A stretch of DNA of 64,000 bases from Marasmius tenuissimus (lineage: Eukaryota > Basidiomycota > Agaricomycetes > Agaricales > Marasmiaceae), in NCBI GenBank assembly GCA_029532415.1, contig JAQOTA010000058.1:1550001-1614000 (forward strand), given 5' to 3'. Position 1 is the first letter of the stretch; every line of letters starts with the position of its first letter. Both the position numbers and the translations under genes were made by a program. The notes beneath the pieces were generated by a model. That model was not told where the DNA came from. It was given only the letters and a program-made list of their open reading frames with translations, and did no database searches. Positions 1 to 9,109 of this stretch are shown in pieces.

Positions 1-2
1 CT

Positions 3-902
3 CTAGCAGAATTTTCTTTTAACTCCCATGAAAACTCTTCCACCGGTCATTCTCCTTTCTATGCCAATCTTGGCTACCACCCTCCATTTGATCCTATTAT
101 ATCAGAACGTTCAACAGTACCCGCTGCTGCCGATCTCATTGCACGCATAAAGTACATTCAAGACGAACTGAAAGCTGAGCTACTGCATGCTCAAGAGTTA
201 CAGGCGAAATATTACGACAACAACCACCTACCTGCTCCAATCTTTCAACCTGGGCAGCTCGTTTGGCTAAACCGTAGGAACATTAAGACCACTCGTCCTT
301 CAATTAAACTCGACCATCGCAAGCTCGGTCCCTACCCTGTCGCCGAACGCATACACAATTCCGACGTTTATAGACTCAAGCTCCCATCCTACCTCTCTCG
401 ACTACACCCAGTATTCCACGTTTCCCTTCTCGAGCCTTATAATGACCCCTCTGAATTCCATCCTCACGCCGATCCCATCCCTGTTGAGATCGAAGACGAG
501 GCTCTCCAAATCGAGTCCGTTAACGATGTCAGACTTATCGGTCAAAACTTTGAGTATCTCATTCACACCAAGGACTCAGACACCGAACAGGACACTTGGA
601 TCCCCCTATCAGATATTCCTACATCTTGCAACAACCTCATTGAACGCTTCCACAGACGAAATCCAAAGGCCCCGAAGCCTCATGAATTGTTACTACAACG
701 AAACCGCACGGAACATTCTTCTTCCCCTATTAATTCCCCAGAAAGCCCGTTACCGCAACCAATCAATATCCACATTCCCCCGCGCGCTCCATCTCCGCCA
801 CCCGCAAAGCAAGTGGATCCTGTAAAGGAGTACACGCCCCCTACTATGACGACTACTCGATTTGGCCGTATATCTAGGCCAGCGGAACGTCTGAATCTTT
901 AA
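3..902 (+). CDS. Gypsy polyprotein, C-terminal part (integrase end plus chromodomain-like tail), 5' truncated by window
   Basis: This is one open frame from the window edge to a stop at 900-902. It starts within the integrase core region (GHSPFYANLGYHP is the usual 'SPF...GY.P' motif after the catalytic core). A coiled stretch follows (DLIARIKYIQDELKAELL), then the integrase C-terminal GPY/F-type module (FQPGQLVWLNRRN, KLGPYPV, LPSYLSRLHPVFHVSLLEPY). Next comes a chromodomain-like segment (EIEDEALQIESV to WIPLSDIP), which in Ty3 elements steers integration toward particular chromatin. The tail is Pro/Ser-rich and ends in the common RFGRISRPAERLNL. The product would work in the element's cDNA integration complex. 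The family assignment is secure; the 5' part is outside the window. Confidence 0.93.
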   Translation, partial: LAEFSFNSHENSSTGHSPFYANLGYHPPFDPIISERSTVPAAADLIARIKYIQDELKAELLHAQELQAKYYDNNHLPAPIFQPGQLVWLNRRNIKTTRPSIKLDHRKLGPYPVAERIHNSDVYRLKLPSYLSRLHPVFHVSLLEPYNDPSEFHPHADPIPVEIEDEALQIESVNDVRLIGQNFEYLIHTKDSDTEQDTWIPLSDIPTSCNNLIERFHRRNPKAPKPHELLLQRNRTEHSSSPINSPESPLPQPINIHIPPRAPSPPPAKQVDPVKEYTPPTMTTTRFGRISRPAERLNL

Positions 903-919
903 GAAAAGAATTTTCCCCG

Positions 920-1543
920 ATGGAAAAACAGCCGCCCCATCCCCTCCAGTGGTCCATCAAAGTCACTAAACCTGACGGTTCTCATCTTCTCGCACGCGAT
1001 TCTGTTCTCAAATTCATGGAATTGTCATTCTACCTATCACACATACCAAATGAATTCTGGACAACCAAACGATTCAACGAACCAATGTGCATTCCCGCAA
1101 CTGAATTCCTTCCTCATCGCTACCGTTACCACTCTCACACGGACATCATGAACTTCGATCCCCGCTACGCCAAAAGCTCTATTCCCCCTTTTACCCCTGG
1201 CACCTTCTTCTCCTACGTCGAAGACCTACGGTGGAACCCAGAAACACGCTCACTCTATCATGACCCATCCGGTTACGACGTTTGTACCGACCGCCCTTTC
1301 AGCCACTTCAAAGCCTCTTGCATCAGGCTTTACGACGCCAACATATTGCCTAACAACACAGAGGACTTGATCGAAAGTGTGCAACACGAATCTCAATTCT
1401 ACTTCGTTGATGCCGCCACTTTCGCGGACTACTTCATTAACGGCATTCCTCTTCCTGAAGTCTCCGAATTCGGCTGCCTCGACGACTCCTGGACTGAAGA
1501 CTACAGATATGACTCCGACTCAGACTCCGACTCCGACTCGTAG
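920..1543 (+). CDS. Extra ORF of the retrotransposon between pol and the 3' LTR, unknown function
   Basis: A 207-residue ORF starts 17 bases after the pol stop, in another frame, and ends before the polypurine tract. It is therefore inside the element, in the position where some retroelements carry env. I see no signal peptide and no membrane segment, so it does not look like an envelope protein. The sequence is rich in aromatic residues and histidine (FLPHRYRYHSHTD, FFSYVEDLRWNP) and ends in an acidic Ser-Asp repeat (DSDSDSDSDS). It is uninterrupted, and its composition looks like real protein rather than chance. I do not recognise a family. It could be an accessory element protein or a captured host fragment. 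Confidence 0.6.
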   Translation: MEKQPPHPLQWSIKVTKPDGSHLLARDSVLKFMELSFYLSHIPNEFWTTKRFNEPMCIPATEFLPHRYRYHSHTDIMNFDPRYAKSSIPPFTPGTFFSYVEDLRWNPETRSLYHDPSGYDVCTDRPFSHFKASCIRLYDANILPNNTEDLIESVQHESQFYFVDAATFADYFINGIPLPEVSEFGCLDDSWTEDYRYDSDSDSDSDS

Positions 1544-1583
1544 ACTCATCATTCTTAATAATATCGCTCCTCCCATATGGTCG

Positions 1584-1600
1584 AAGCTGGTGGGGGACAG
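1584..1600 (+). other. Polypurine tract next to the 3' LTR
   Basis: The run AAGCTGGTGGGGGACAG lies directly before the TGTCATGATC start of the LTR. A purine-rich primer for plus-strand synthesis is expected at exactly this place in Ty3/Gypsy elements. The match is by position and composition only. Confidence 0.6.
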
Positions 1601-1832
1601 TGTCATGATCCGGTCCACTCCTCTCCGCTACCTAGTACTTAGCTTCCGCTCCTCTCCGCTCACAACTACGATACAGCTCGATTCTCCTCTTTTATTTACA
1701 AACTCCTCTCTATCTAAGTATTTAAGCTCTAGTGTTATTAGCTATTCCTTAGTCTAATCAACACAAGTGCTCTTCTCTCCTCACTCTATTAAGAGGCCTC
1801 CTTCTCCGTCTCGCGGCAAGGTGGTCCTCACA
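1601..1832 (+). repeat. 3' long terminal repeat, about 232 bp
   Basis: The start TGTCATGATCCGG is typical of fungal Gypsy LTRs, and the proposed end TCCTCACA gives the usual TG...CA termini. Inside are pyrimidine-rich stretches and a TATTTAAG motif around 1717-1724 that could serve as a TATA-like element. The left border is well supported by the adjacent polypurine tract. The right border is inferred from the CA dinucleotide and could shift by some bases. Confidence 0.65.
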
Positions 1833-1833
1833 T

Positions 1834-2349
1834 CGTATAGTTCATATCAAATCTCGGATCACCACTTCGGTCGAAGGTCGGGCAGAGGCTAAGCAGCAAG
1901 ACGACGAGAGGCAGGCGAAGTTAGCAGATACTCAAGCCCGGGCTCAGCGGAAGCAGGATCAGGTGGCGGCTGTACGTTCTGCACGTATGGAAGCGGGCCA
2001 GGGTAACTTGGTATTTAAGCAGTCATTGGCGCAGCTCAACGTCCCCGACTTGAAGAATTTGTGCTGGAATCTGTTCCTTTCAGAGGACGGACTGAAGGCG
2101 GAATTATTGAAGCGGGTTCAGGATTACTTTACAGCTCACCCGGAGATGAAGGCCCTCAAGCGTTACGCTGCCCTCTTCCCTCGAAGCAAGAAGCGGGCCC
2201 GAAACTCTGACCAGAACCAAATCCCCTCCCCGGTTTCTCGACCAGAAAGTCCCACTCAACGCCTGCGCTTTTCACCAAGTGCACCGTCCCCCATTGCGTC
2301 TTTGAGCCGCACAGTCCTGGAGGATATCACCCCGGGTTTTGTAAATTAA
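1834..2349 (+). pseudogene. SAP-like DNA-binding protein, 5' end apparently cut by the LTR insertion
   Basis: An open frame runs from the LTR edge to the stop at 2347-2349. The first in-frame ATG is at 1987 (ARMEAGQGN) and a GTG lies at 1963. It starts with a charged, probably coiled-coil stretch (AEAKQQDDERQAKLADTQ). A SAP-like helix-extended loop-helix follows (VPDLKNLCWNLFLSEDGLKA, then ELLKRVQDYF), then a basic patch (PRSKKRAR, a likely nuclear signal) and a Ser/Pro-rich tail. SAP domains bind AT-rich DNA, so a nuclear DNA-binding role is inferred. The frame stays open right up to the LTR with no good start codon, which suggests the transposon landed in this ORF and removed its 5' part. 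It might instead be a short intact gene starting at 1987. Confidence 0.5.
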
Positions 2350-3316
2350 CTTGTAGATTATGGTACTTGTCCTTACTTGTCCTCCCAATCTTTAGATACC
2401 CGTTCTCCCTGAATACCCATCCTTTTGTTACTCGAACGCCCTCTGCTGTTTCGAGAGCTCTGTTGCCGAAGACTGAGTGTTGCCGAGCACCGGCTTGAAT
2501 GTCTCGACTTTGCCTGGCGTTGTGTCAGGTTGTGTCACATCCTGTCACTTTGTGCACTTCCCCGCCATTTCAAGCACTTCTCCCGGGTTGTTCTGGCATC
2601 GCTCATTATCCCTCCCAAAAATACCATATTCTGGAATATCAAAGTTCAAGATATAAACTGTGAGCTCACAAATTCTGAGAGGGAGTGGAATCAAACTCAG
2701 AAAGTTTTACGGTGACGACATTTTTTTGTGCATTACTGGTGCAAAAATAGTATGCTGAATAGGATGATCAGCAACAATAATCTTGAGACTTGTAAACATT
2801 TCCGGAGTCATTGTAGTAGATAATCATGTGGGGTGCCCATTTGTACTTCCCAGTTACGTTGCAGCTTATTGATACATCACACTCCGACTGTTTCCCTAAC
2901 TGGTGATAGAAATTGACCGCAACCGCAGGGTTTGAGGCAATAAAGCAATGGTGTTATTCATGCTTCAGGAATCAGTCACTGAATGAGTCTTGTAAGTTGT
3001 GTTCATCCGGACGGTTACAGTAGTAGTGGTCGCCTTCAAAGCCCCGGGTGGCCATGAGGCTGTAAAGCTCATCAAATACTTCAACATCCTGTACTGATGA
3101 CATTGAAGGAGAAGTCGTGTTGGGTGTATCGACGTGCTAGCTACCCACTTACTGGACTGATCATGACTGCGGAGCTTCAAAATGTCTCTGCCGCTGCCGC
3201 TGGAAGTACCGGACCGGGTCACGTAAGGCAAAAAACTTTTTCCCCATTTTCACGGAATTATGCAAAAGGCAGTAGTTACTGTTGGTCTGTCACCCCATAT
3301 CTAACTCTCTCTGAGT
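2350..3316. other. Intergenic stretch without a supported gene
   Basis: Only short ORFs with no recognisable protein content occur here. I see no splice-consistent gene, RNA gene or clear repeat. Confidence 0.5.
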
Positions 3317-5075
3317 ATGCTGGCTGAAGCACCTGACACCCTCATCCAACATGTCAACTCCGTTCTCAAATTTCCTGAGGTGCGTCGGTCTTCCTGACAA
3401 TCTGTTGGTAGTATCATGATTTTTCTAACAGGGGTCCAGGACGAGGATATCAACTATCTCATTCAAAGCAATGCACCTCTCAGATCCTCTGTCCAGCGAA
3501 AAATTCTCTTTCAAATGGTTGTCGAACGCATAGCCGTCCTTGAAAATCTCGATTTCGCTATAAGGGACGGACATGATCCTGCTGGCCTGTACTCTTGCGC
3601 CCGTGTTTTTTTGACAGGTCAAGTCCAGATTTTCAAGGGCGTCTTGTCACCAATTAGGGGGGTTCCAGTGGAGATACTAGCTCAAGTGTTCGAACTTGTC
3701 GTTGACGACGCCCTTTATGTCACACGTTCGCAACCGCTGGCACTGGGTCAGGTGTGTACTCATCTTCATCGACATAGTCCTCTACTTAGCCCTAGGAAAC
3801 CTCAGGTATGCTCTCGATGGCGGACCGTTAGTCATGATACGCCGAGGCTATGGAGGAAGTTTCGCCAGTTGCGGTCTTGCAACAATCAGCGTACAGGACC
3901 GGGGGGGTTCGATGTAGTTTTGGATGCCGAGCTCACCTCTCTCTGGTTTCAACGTCCATATCCTCATCCAGTCGATGTTGAGCTAAATTTGGGCAAATCT
4001 TCGACACCTACTTCACTCATCCCTACTTTGACTCACGCTCAAAGAATAGGTGAGCTCACGCTGATAACAGATGACTTCGAGGAGCCTCCCCCACTACCGA
4101 AGGACATCTTAGCGACTCTCTCGTTCCCTCTTCTCCGAAAACTTCACGTCACCGGATTTTTTGACAGGGCTCCGGGTCATACTTTGGGTCCCCTATTTGC
4201 CCACCTCTCCGCACCACAACTCACAGACGCCCACATCAACCTAGAAACCATACTGGACTTGCAGTGGTGTGGGCATTCACTCCGCAGTCTAAACCTGTCT
4301 ATGCACTGTCAATATCCCTATCCATCGAAGGAGCGCAATTTTCGCCATGTTACGGAATTGCCCCCAGCTTGTGCATCTCAACCTCAATGTTGATGGACAA
4401 CTACTATTGGCAGATAGCCCTCTTGATATTCGGCTCCCAAAGCTGAAGACGTTCGTCCTCGATACCGAGGGATCCTTCCGAATCGATATCGGTGTCTTGT
4501 TCTCTACGTTAGTCCTCCCTGAGCTCGAGTCTCTTGATATCACTATCCCGCATCGCGAAGTTTGGGATTGGCCGGCTTGGAGGTCCTTCAAACACTGTTC
4601 AAGCCAATTGCGTTCCCTCACTTTACGTTTCATTCTGGAAACTCTCGCGCCTGATCTTCTTTGGGATTCGGTCCTGGAAATGAAGTCGTTACGGAAGCTC
4701 CACCTCGGACAGTATACCTATGGAGTCGATTTTCTGCGCCTCTTGTCAGAATTCGATCCCTCCCGTCCCTCTCTTCCTAACCTACATTCCCTGATGGTCA
4801 TGCCTTGGGTGGATACAGAGGAACGCACGCCAGAATTAGACGCTCTTGTCGAGAAGGTCGTCAGGAGTCGGTGGTGGGCAGATTCGGCTGTCGTCAAACC
4901 TTTCGTACGCTGGAAACACGTTTGCATTTCGAGGCACACTTTGGGTGGTACCATTCTCGATAATCTCCCTGATGATGATGACGGTGACCTTCTAAGTCCC
5001 GAGGCTGTAGCACGAATGAATGTGATAGCGGCAGAAGGGTTGTCCCTTGACTTCGAGTCAGAGGAGGTTTTGTAG
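3317..5075 (+). CDS. F-box/LRR-like protein (paralog D), with a segment that is either a frameshift or a new intron
   Basis: This is a probable F-box substrate adaptor of an SCF ubiquitin ligase, inferred from the family. Exons are 3317-3379, 3440-3751 and 3806 onward. The first intron is 60 nt (gtgcgt...cag) and the second 54 nt (gtgtgt...cag), at the same protein positions as in the paralogs at 34832-40905. The F-box-like motif is SPIRGVPVEILAQVFELV, followed after intron 2 by VCSRWRTVSHDTPRLW. The C-terminus, LSPEAVARMNVIAAEGLSLD, matches the paralogs. Around 4267-4330 the frame shifts by +1. One reading is a frameshift lesion. The other is a 64-nt GT-AG intron (4267-4330) that restores the frame to 526 aa but removes residues whose paralog equivalents are coding. 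Homology is certain; intactness is not. Confidence 0.65.
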
Positions 5076-5687
5076 GAGCCTGCAAATGTTTTGCAACTTG
5101 TTGTCTCCATATAATTATTACTAGTAGTACTATCAGACTCCTTGTATATCTCTGTGTATCTTTTTATCGACAATCATTCATCCGTGTCACATGAGAAACT
5201 TCGTCCTTTGATCGCAACCAATGGTATACACTGGTCTGGGAGGTAAGGACTCTGTACAAGATATTGTCCCCGTACTAAGTTTGACTCCCCCGAAGTAAGT
5301 GCTTTGGCTCTAGATGCAGAACTCAGCTTGATCTAGTTTATATAAACGTGTTTTCCCCCTTCGTCGAAATCTTTGACAACGGTTCTCTGGCCAACAGGAT
5401 AGCCTGCTTCACGTTGATGGGTCATGACAATAAATACCCTCAATACCCAGAAAAATGCCGGTTCTTTTGTTTCCCCCCATGCAATTGCCAAAAGCCAAGC
5501 TATCGGCACTAGTTCGAAAACTAGATTCCGACAAATTCATAAGCTCCCTACTCGCCCATCTCACTGCGTCGCGTTCCTCACGGACGTCGACCTTGACCTG
5601 GACGCATACTTCCATAATTCCATTTATAACTTGTGATCGATGATCGCTCGATTTGAATACAAGGGTCGCTTTTACATCTCGACCACC
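5076..5687. other. Intergenic region between the F-box gene and the GGCT-like gene
   Basis: A palindromic TTTATATAAA lies at 5336-5345, a possible TATA element. It sits about 340 bp from the next ATG, which is far for this genome. Two small ORFs at 5424-5643 have no recognisable content. I see nothing else. Confidence 0.4.
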
Positions 5688-6257
5688 ATGTCCGCGAAGC
5701 TCACCCTCTACTTTGCCTATGGGAGTAACATCTGGATGGACCAAATGAAGCGCAGATGCCCCGAATCTCGTTTCATAGGGGTTGCAAAGCTTGAGAGATG
5801 GTATGAAGGAGCTTTCTCCACCCTGGCCTCTGCCGCGTTTCTGACGGTCCCCACCAACTGTAGGCGATGGATCATTAGCACGCGAGGATACGCCAACGTC
5901 GTCCCTTCTCAAGACGATTATGTCTATGGATTCATTTACGAATTGAACGCCGCAGACGAATCGACGCTAGACAGATACGAGGGCGTGCCAGCCTCGTACA
6001 CCAAGCATAGCATTCCCGCGAAACTCACCAAAGGTGTCGACGGCCACGAGAAGTGCGCGTATACCAAGGATGGAAAGACGTACATCGACACTATGGTGTA
6101 TATCAACACGACAGATATCCAAAACGGGAAGATCAAAAAGGAATACATCTTCCGTATGAATCAGGCGATGCAGGATGGACTAAGGGAGGGGATTCCCAAA
6201 GACTATTTTGACGAATTTCTTGTTCCATTCATTTCTGCAGAAAACGCTCAACCATGA
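5688..6257 (+). CDS. Gamma-glutamylcyclotransferase-like protein
   Basis: This is a GGCT/AIG2-fold enzyme. The family splits gamma-glutamyl amino acids to 5-oxoproline and free amino acid in the cytosolic glutathione cycle. The N-terminus has the diagnostic glycine loop (LYFAYGSNIW, residues 6-15), and the likely catalytic glutamate is in RYEGVPASY. There are two exons. The 63-nt intron at 5801-5863 (gtatga...tag) has no in-frame stop, so a reading without splicing would add 21 residues inside the fold. Splicing joins KLERW to RWIISTRGYANV as expected. Start 5688 is chosen because the family motif begins a few residues in; an upstream ATG in frame at 5640 would add 16 residues. The exact substrate within the superfamily is not certain. 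Confidence 0.85.
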   Translation: MSAKLTLYFAYGSNIWMDQMKRRCPESRFIGVAKLERWYEGAFSTLASAAFLTVPTNCRRWIISTRGYANVVPSQDDYVYGFIYELNAADESTLDRYEGVPASYTKHSIPAKLTKGVDGHEKCAYTKDGKTYIDTMVYINTTDIQNGKIKKEYIFRMNQAMQDGLREGIPKDYFDEFLVPFISAENAQP

Positions 6258-6305
6258 CCATCATAGAGTACAAGCGTAGAATAAAAAGAGAGCCTATCGA
6301 GTCCA

Positions 6306-7074
6306 TCAAACTTTGCTGGATAAGTAGGGGATTTTGAAGTTGCTGCTGCTATCGTCAGGGAAGATCATGGTTCGACGAGAGACGCTATCCAAGTCGAGCT
6401 TGTAAGCGAAGTTGCTGGCAACAATCCAGGCTCCTGGAATGGCATTAGAAAGGGCAAACAGAACGAGACTAAGTGGCGCACCGAACTGAGCGAACAGAGC
6501 AAGAGCTGAAAGACCAATACGGAGACCCGCCATGAGAGAGACACCTTTCGCGCAAAGCTGCTCCGCTAGGTAATCTGGCGAGTCTCCGAGACATCGCTGA
6601 ACGGTTGCATCATCGTTCGAGCGTATGGCGGAGAAGAGGGAAAGCCCAAGGGCTGCGATGATCAGAAGGAAGTGTCCCAAGGCGAACTTCTTGTAGAACA
6701 CGGTGACGCTGTAACTCCTTGTCAAGCCTCCTGCGAGACTGTAAAGAAGCAGGTTAGTTCCATCGATACTGAGTCTAGGGTAAGGCCGTTCAACCGCACC
6801 CTAATAAAGACAGGATTACGAGAAGCGAGAAAGTAATCGCGAATACGAACAGCCCGACTCGATCCTCCAACGGAATAGGATGTCGTCCTTGAGTTGAAGC
6901 AGAAGTCAGTGAGAAGTCGATTGTTTCAGTTACTTCGAACGCACCAGTAGTCATTACCTGAACCCAACCGCCAGCAGCGCCAGCGCCGCCAACGATCAGA
7001 CCCAGGAATGAAAGGACGCACATTCCGGCGACCAAGGGCATTCCCAAGAACTTCTTGCAACGAACAAAAGGCAT
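6306..7074 (-). CDS. Four-TM membrane protein of unknown function
   Basis: Two exons (7074-6800 and 6738-6306) are joined by a 61-nt intron (gtgcgg...cag) that keeps the frame through LLGLAGGLTRSYS. Four hydrophobic segments are visible: one near residues 12-36 (MCVLSFLGLIVGGAGAAGGW), one at about 73-95 (VFAITFSLLVILSLLG), one at about 108-130 (HFLLIIAALGLSLFSAI), and one at about 160-185 (SALALFAQFGAPLSLVLFAL). The loop between TM1 and TM2 is Ser/Thr-rich, and a cysteine pair (QRCLGD, QLCAKG) lies between TM3 and TM4. The layout recalls MARVEL or tetraspan-type fungal proteins, but I cannot assign a family. The gene ends 49 bp after the convergent GGCT-like gene. An integral membrane protein is well supported; its role is unknown. 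Confidence 0.7.
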
Positions 7075-7526
7075 TGTCCAGACGATGCTACGAAAAAAGA
7101 CTCTCCTGGAGAAGCGAAAAGGGAAGAAGATGGGAGTAAGAGAAAGAGCTCCTTGAGGTCACCCAGGATCGCATGAACAGAGTTCATATTGGAGCCCTCA
7201 GCGCTCAGCTCTCTGATGGGAAAGCCGTCTTGGTGATCGTTGCAAGGGAGCCAGAATCAATGGAAATTCTGGTCAAAAACGTGTCCGATAGTGCCGCTCA
7301 GCTCGATTCCAGTGTTCTGAGCGTAGATTTGAGTGATCTTGAAGGAATTAAGGGTATTTGCAGTTATTCTTGGAGAATGAGAAACAGTGAAGTGCTTCAG
7401 AGTGTTTCCACGGAGATTCAGAGTGACCGGTGACCGGCATGAGAGACCAGTAAGCGAGGGACGGATGCAAACAAATGACAAACAACACGGCCGCGTCACC
7501 CACCCTCTCCTCAATAACTTACCACC
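7075..7526. other. Divergent intergenic region between the membrane protein and PRE2
   Basis: About 450 bp separate the two start codons, so it should hold both promoters. A direct repeat GTGACCGGTGACCGG lies at 7424-7438. ORFs at 7173-7433 and on the opposite strand have no protein-like content. Confidence 0.4.
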
Positions 7527-8769
7527 ATGAACTCCTTCGCCAATCGGTTTTCGACCACAGGTCATATACAAGAACTCAAAAGGGCACAGGCTAATGCTGA
7601 GGATGACGAGTTCTCCGATGCTGCATGGGGTTCTGAAGCAGGTTTTGGCAGCTTGGCGAAGGGCGTTCCCAGTTTCTCTGTTCCTGCCGTCCCAGATGTA
7701 AGTATCTTGGGCACCAATGGGATCGATACTCATATGTCAATGTTCTAGCCATCTGCTTTCTTGAGACTTCACACTGATGACCACGCCGATCCTAAATGCC
7801 GTATCAAGATTCAACACGGAACCACCACCCTCGCTTTCAGGTTCCAAGGAGGAGTTATAGTCGCAGTGGATTCGAGAGCTACGGCAGGAAGCTATATCGG
7901 TGCGTCAATATATGGGTTACGAGGTGCATTCGCCGCTTCATATCCTCTATCTCTTCAGCATCGGGTACCGTCAAGAAGGTTATCGAGATCAACCCGTATT
8001 TGCTCGGGACAATGGCAGGTGGTGCTGGTGCGTTCGATCTTATACACTCGCCTTCCCGAGTATTCTGACGTCTACTTCGATCCTCTTGTCTAGCCGACTG
8101 TCAATACTGGGAGACATACCTTGGAATTCACTGTCGACTACACGAACTCCGCAACCGCGAACGTATTTCTGTCTCCGCGGCCAGCAAATATTTGAGCAAC
8201 TTGGTGTACAGTTACAAGGGAATGGGACTTAGTATGGTGCGAGCTTCAGGGTTTCAGTCTTTATGCCACCTCTTCTCACTCGTGTATGTAGGGAACAATG
8301 ATCTGCGGTTGGGACAAAACAGTTCGTGTCCCAAGTTTCTGCTAGTACATTGTTGTTGACACATCTTAGGGCCCAAGGATCTTCTACGTCGACTCTGACG
8401 GTACTCGCCTCGCGGGAGATCTCTTCTCCGTCGGCTCGGGTAGCACATTCGCCTACGGTGTTCTTGACCAAGGGTACCGATGGGATCTTACCGACGAGGA
8501 AGCCCAAGAGCTCGGAAGGAGGAGTATCTACGCCGCAGGTCACAGAGATGCGTTCTCTGGAAACACATGTAACTTGTACCACGTCAAGGAGGATGGCTGG
8601 ACGTTCATCGGTATGTGTCTTCTTCCTCTGCTCTTGAGGGTTCTCGCTGACCAATTGTCCGGCGTTGATAGGCAACTACGATATTTCGAAGCTTCACTAC
8701 GACGGCCCCAACAATGTCGATGGAGCTGGCTACGGATACGAAGTACGTGTGGGATCAAGATCGCAGTAG
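7527..8769 (+). CDS. PRE2: 20S proteasome subunit beta type-5
   Basis: This is the beta5 catalytic subunit, which carries the chymotrypsin-like activity of the 20S core in cytosol and nucleus. There are seven exons: 7527-7697, 7749-7899, 7959-8027, 8094-8236, 8292-8321, 8370-8610 and 8672-8769. Exon 5 is only 30 nt. The propeptide runs to the cleavage site in [11 protein letters not shown], whose first Thr after Gly is the nucleophile. [19 protein letters not shown] carries the conserved Asp, and the Lys of [10 protein letters not shown] corresponds to the conserved Lys33. GTMAGGAADCQYWE and RDAFSGN are also family signatures. The sequence ends [10 protein letters not shown]. All introns are 46-60 nt with GT-AG ends. 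The assignment is unambiguous. Confidence 0.95.
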
Positions 8770-9109
8770 AGAAAACGTGTATGTACATATCATCCATGGA
8801 TACGTTTCAATGATTTTCTGTCTTTGTAATGCCTCGCAAAATAACTCAGCATTCTGATATCTCTGCCCGTTCGATAAGAACGCAAAAGGTCCTCGAATGA
8901 GACGAGTCGTGCCCTGTATTCCAAGGAGATGATCAATCACCAAGTTTCGCATACTTTGATTTACGCGTGTAGGTGTCGGCGTTTGCCTCACTGTTCTTCC
9001 TAACCAAAGCTGGGAGCCCAAAAAATCTCTCATATTCGTTATTGTCGACAATAAATCAAGCAGCTACTGGCAAAGAGTGGATGAAGCATCAAGCTTCGAA
9101 AGACTGGCT
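8770..9109. other. Convergent intergenic region between PRE2 and the QxW gene
   Basis: This should hold the two 3' UTRs. I see no gene or repeat. Confidence 0.4.

Larger units (their letters stand above)
1..1832 (+). mobile_element. 3' end of a Ty3/Gypsy LTR retrotransposon
   Basis: The window opens inside a retrotransposon. In order it holds the pol C-terminus, an extra ORF, a purine-rich tract and a terminal sequence that begins TGTCATGATC and ends TCCTCACA. That order is the 3' half of a Ty3/Gypsy (metavirid) element. The reverse transcriptase, RNase H and most of integrase lie upstream of the window. The retained pol frame has no stop codon or visible frameshift over 300 codons, so the copy may be young. 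The 5' LTR is not in view, so LTR identity and the target-site duplication cannot be judged. Confidence 0.85.

Noticed and set aside
920..1543. Reading the extra retrotransposon ORF as an envelope gene
   Set aside because: It has the position of env, but there is no signal peptide, no membrane anchor and no cysteine pattern of a surface protein.
5409..5912. 167-codon ORF antisense to the GGCT-like gene
   Set aside because: It overlaps a well-supported coding exon on the other strand and has no family resemblance.
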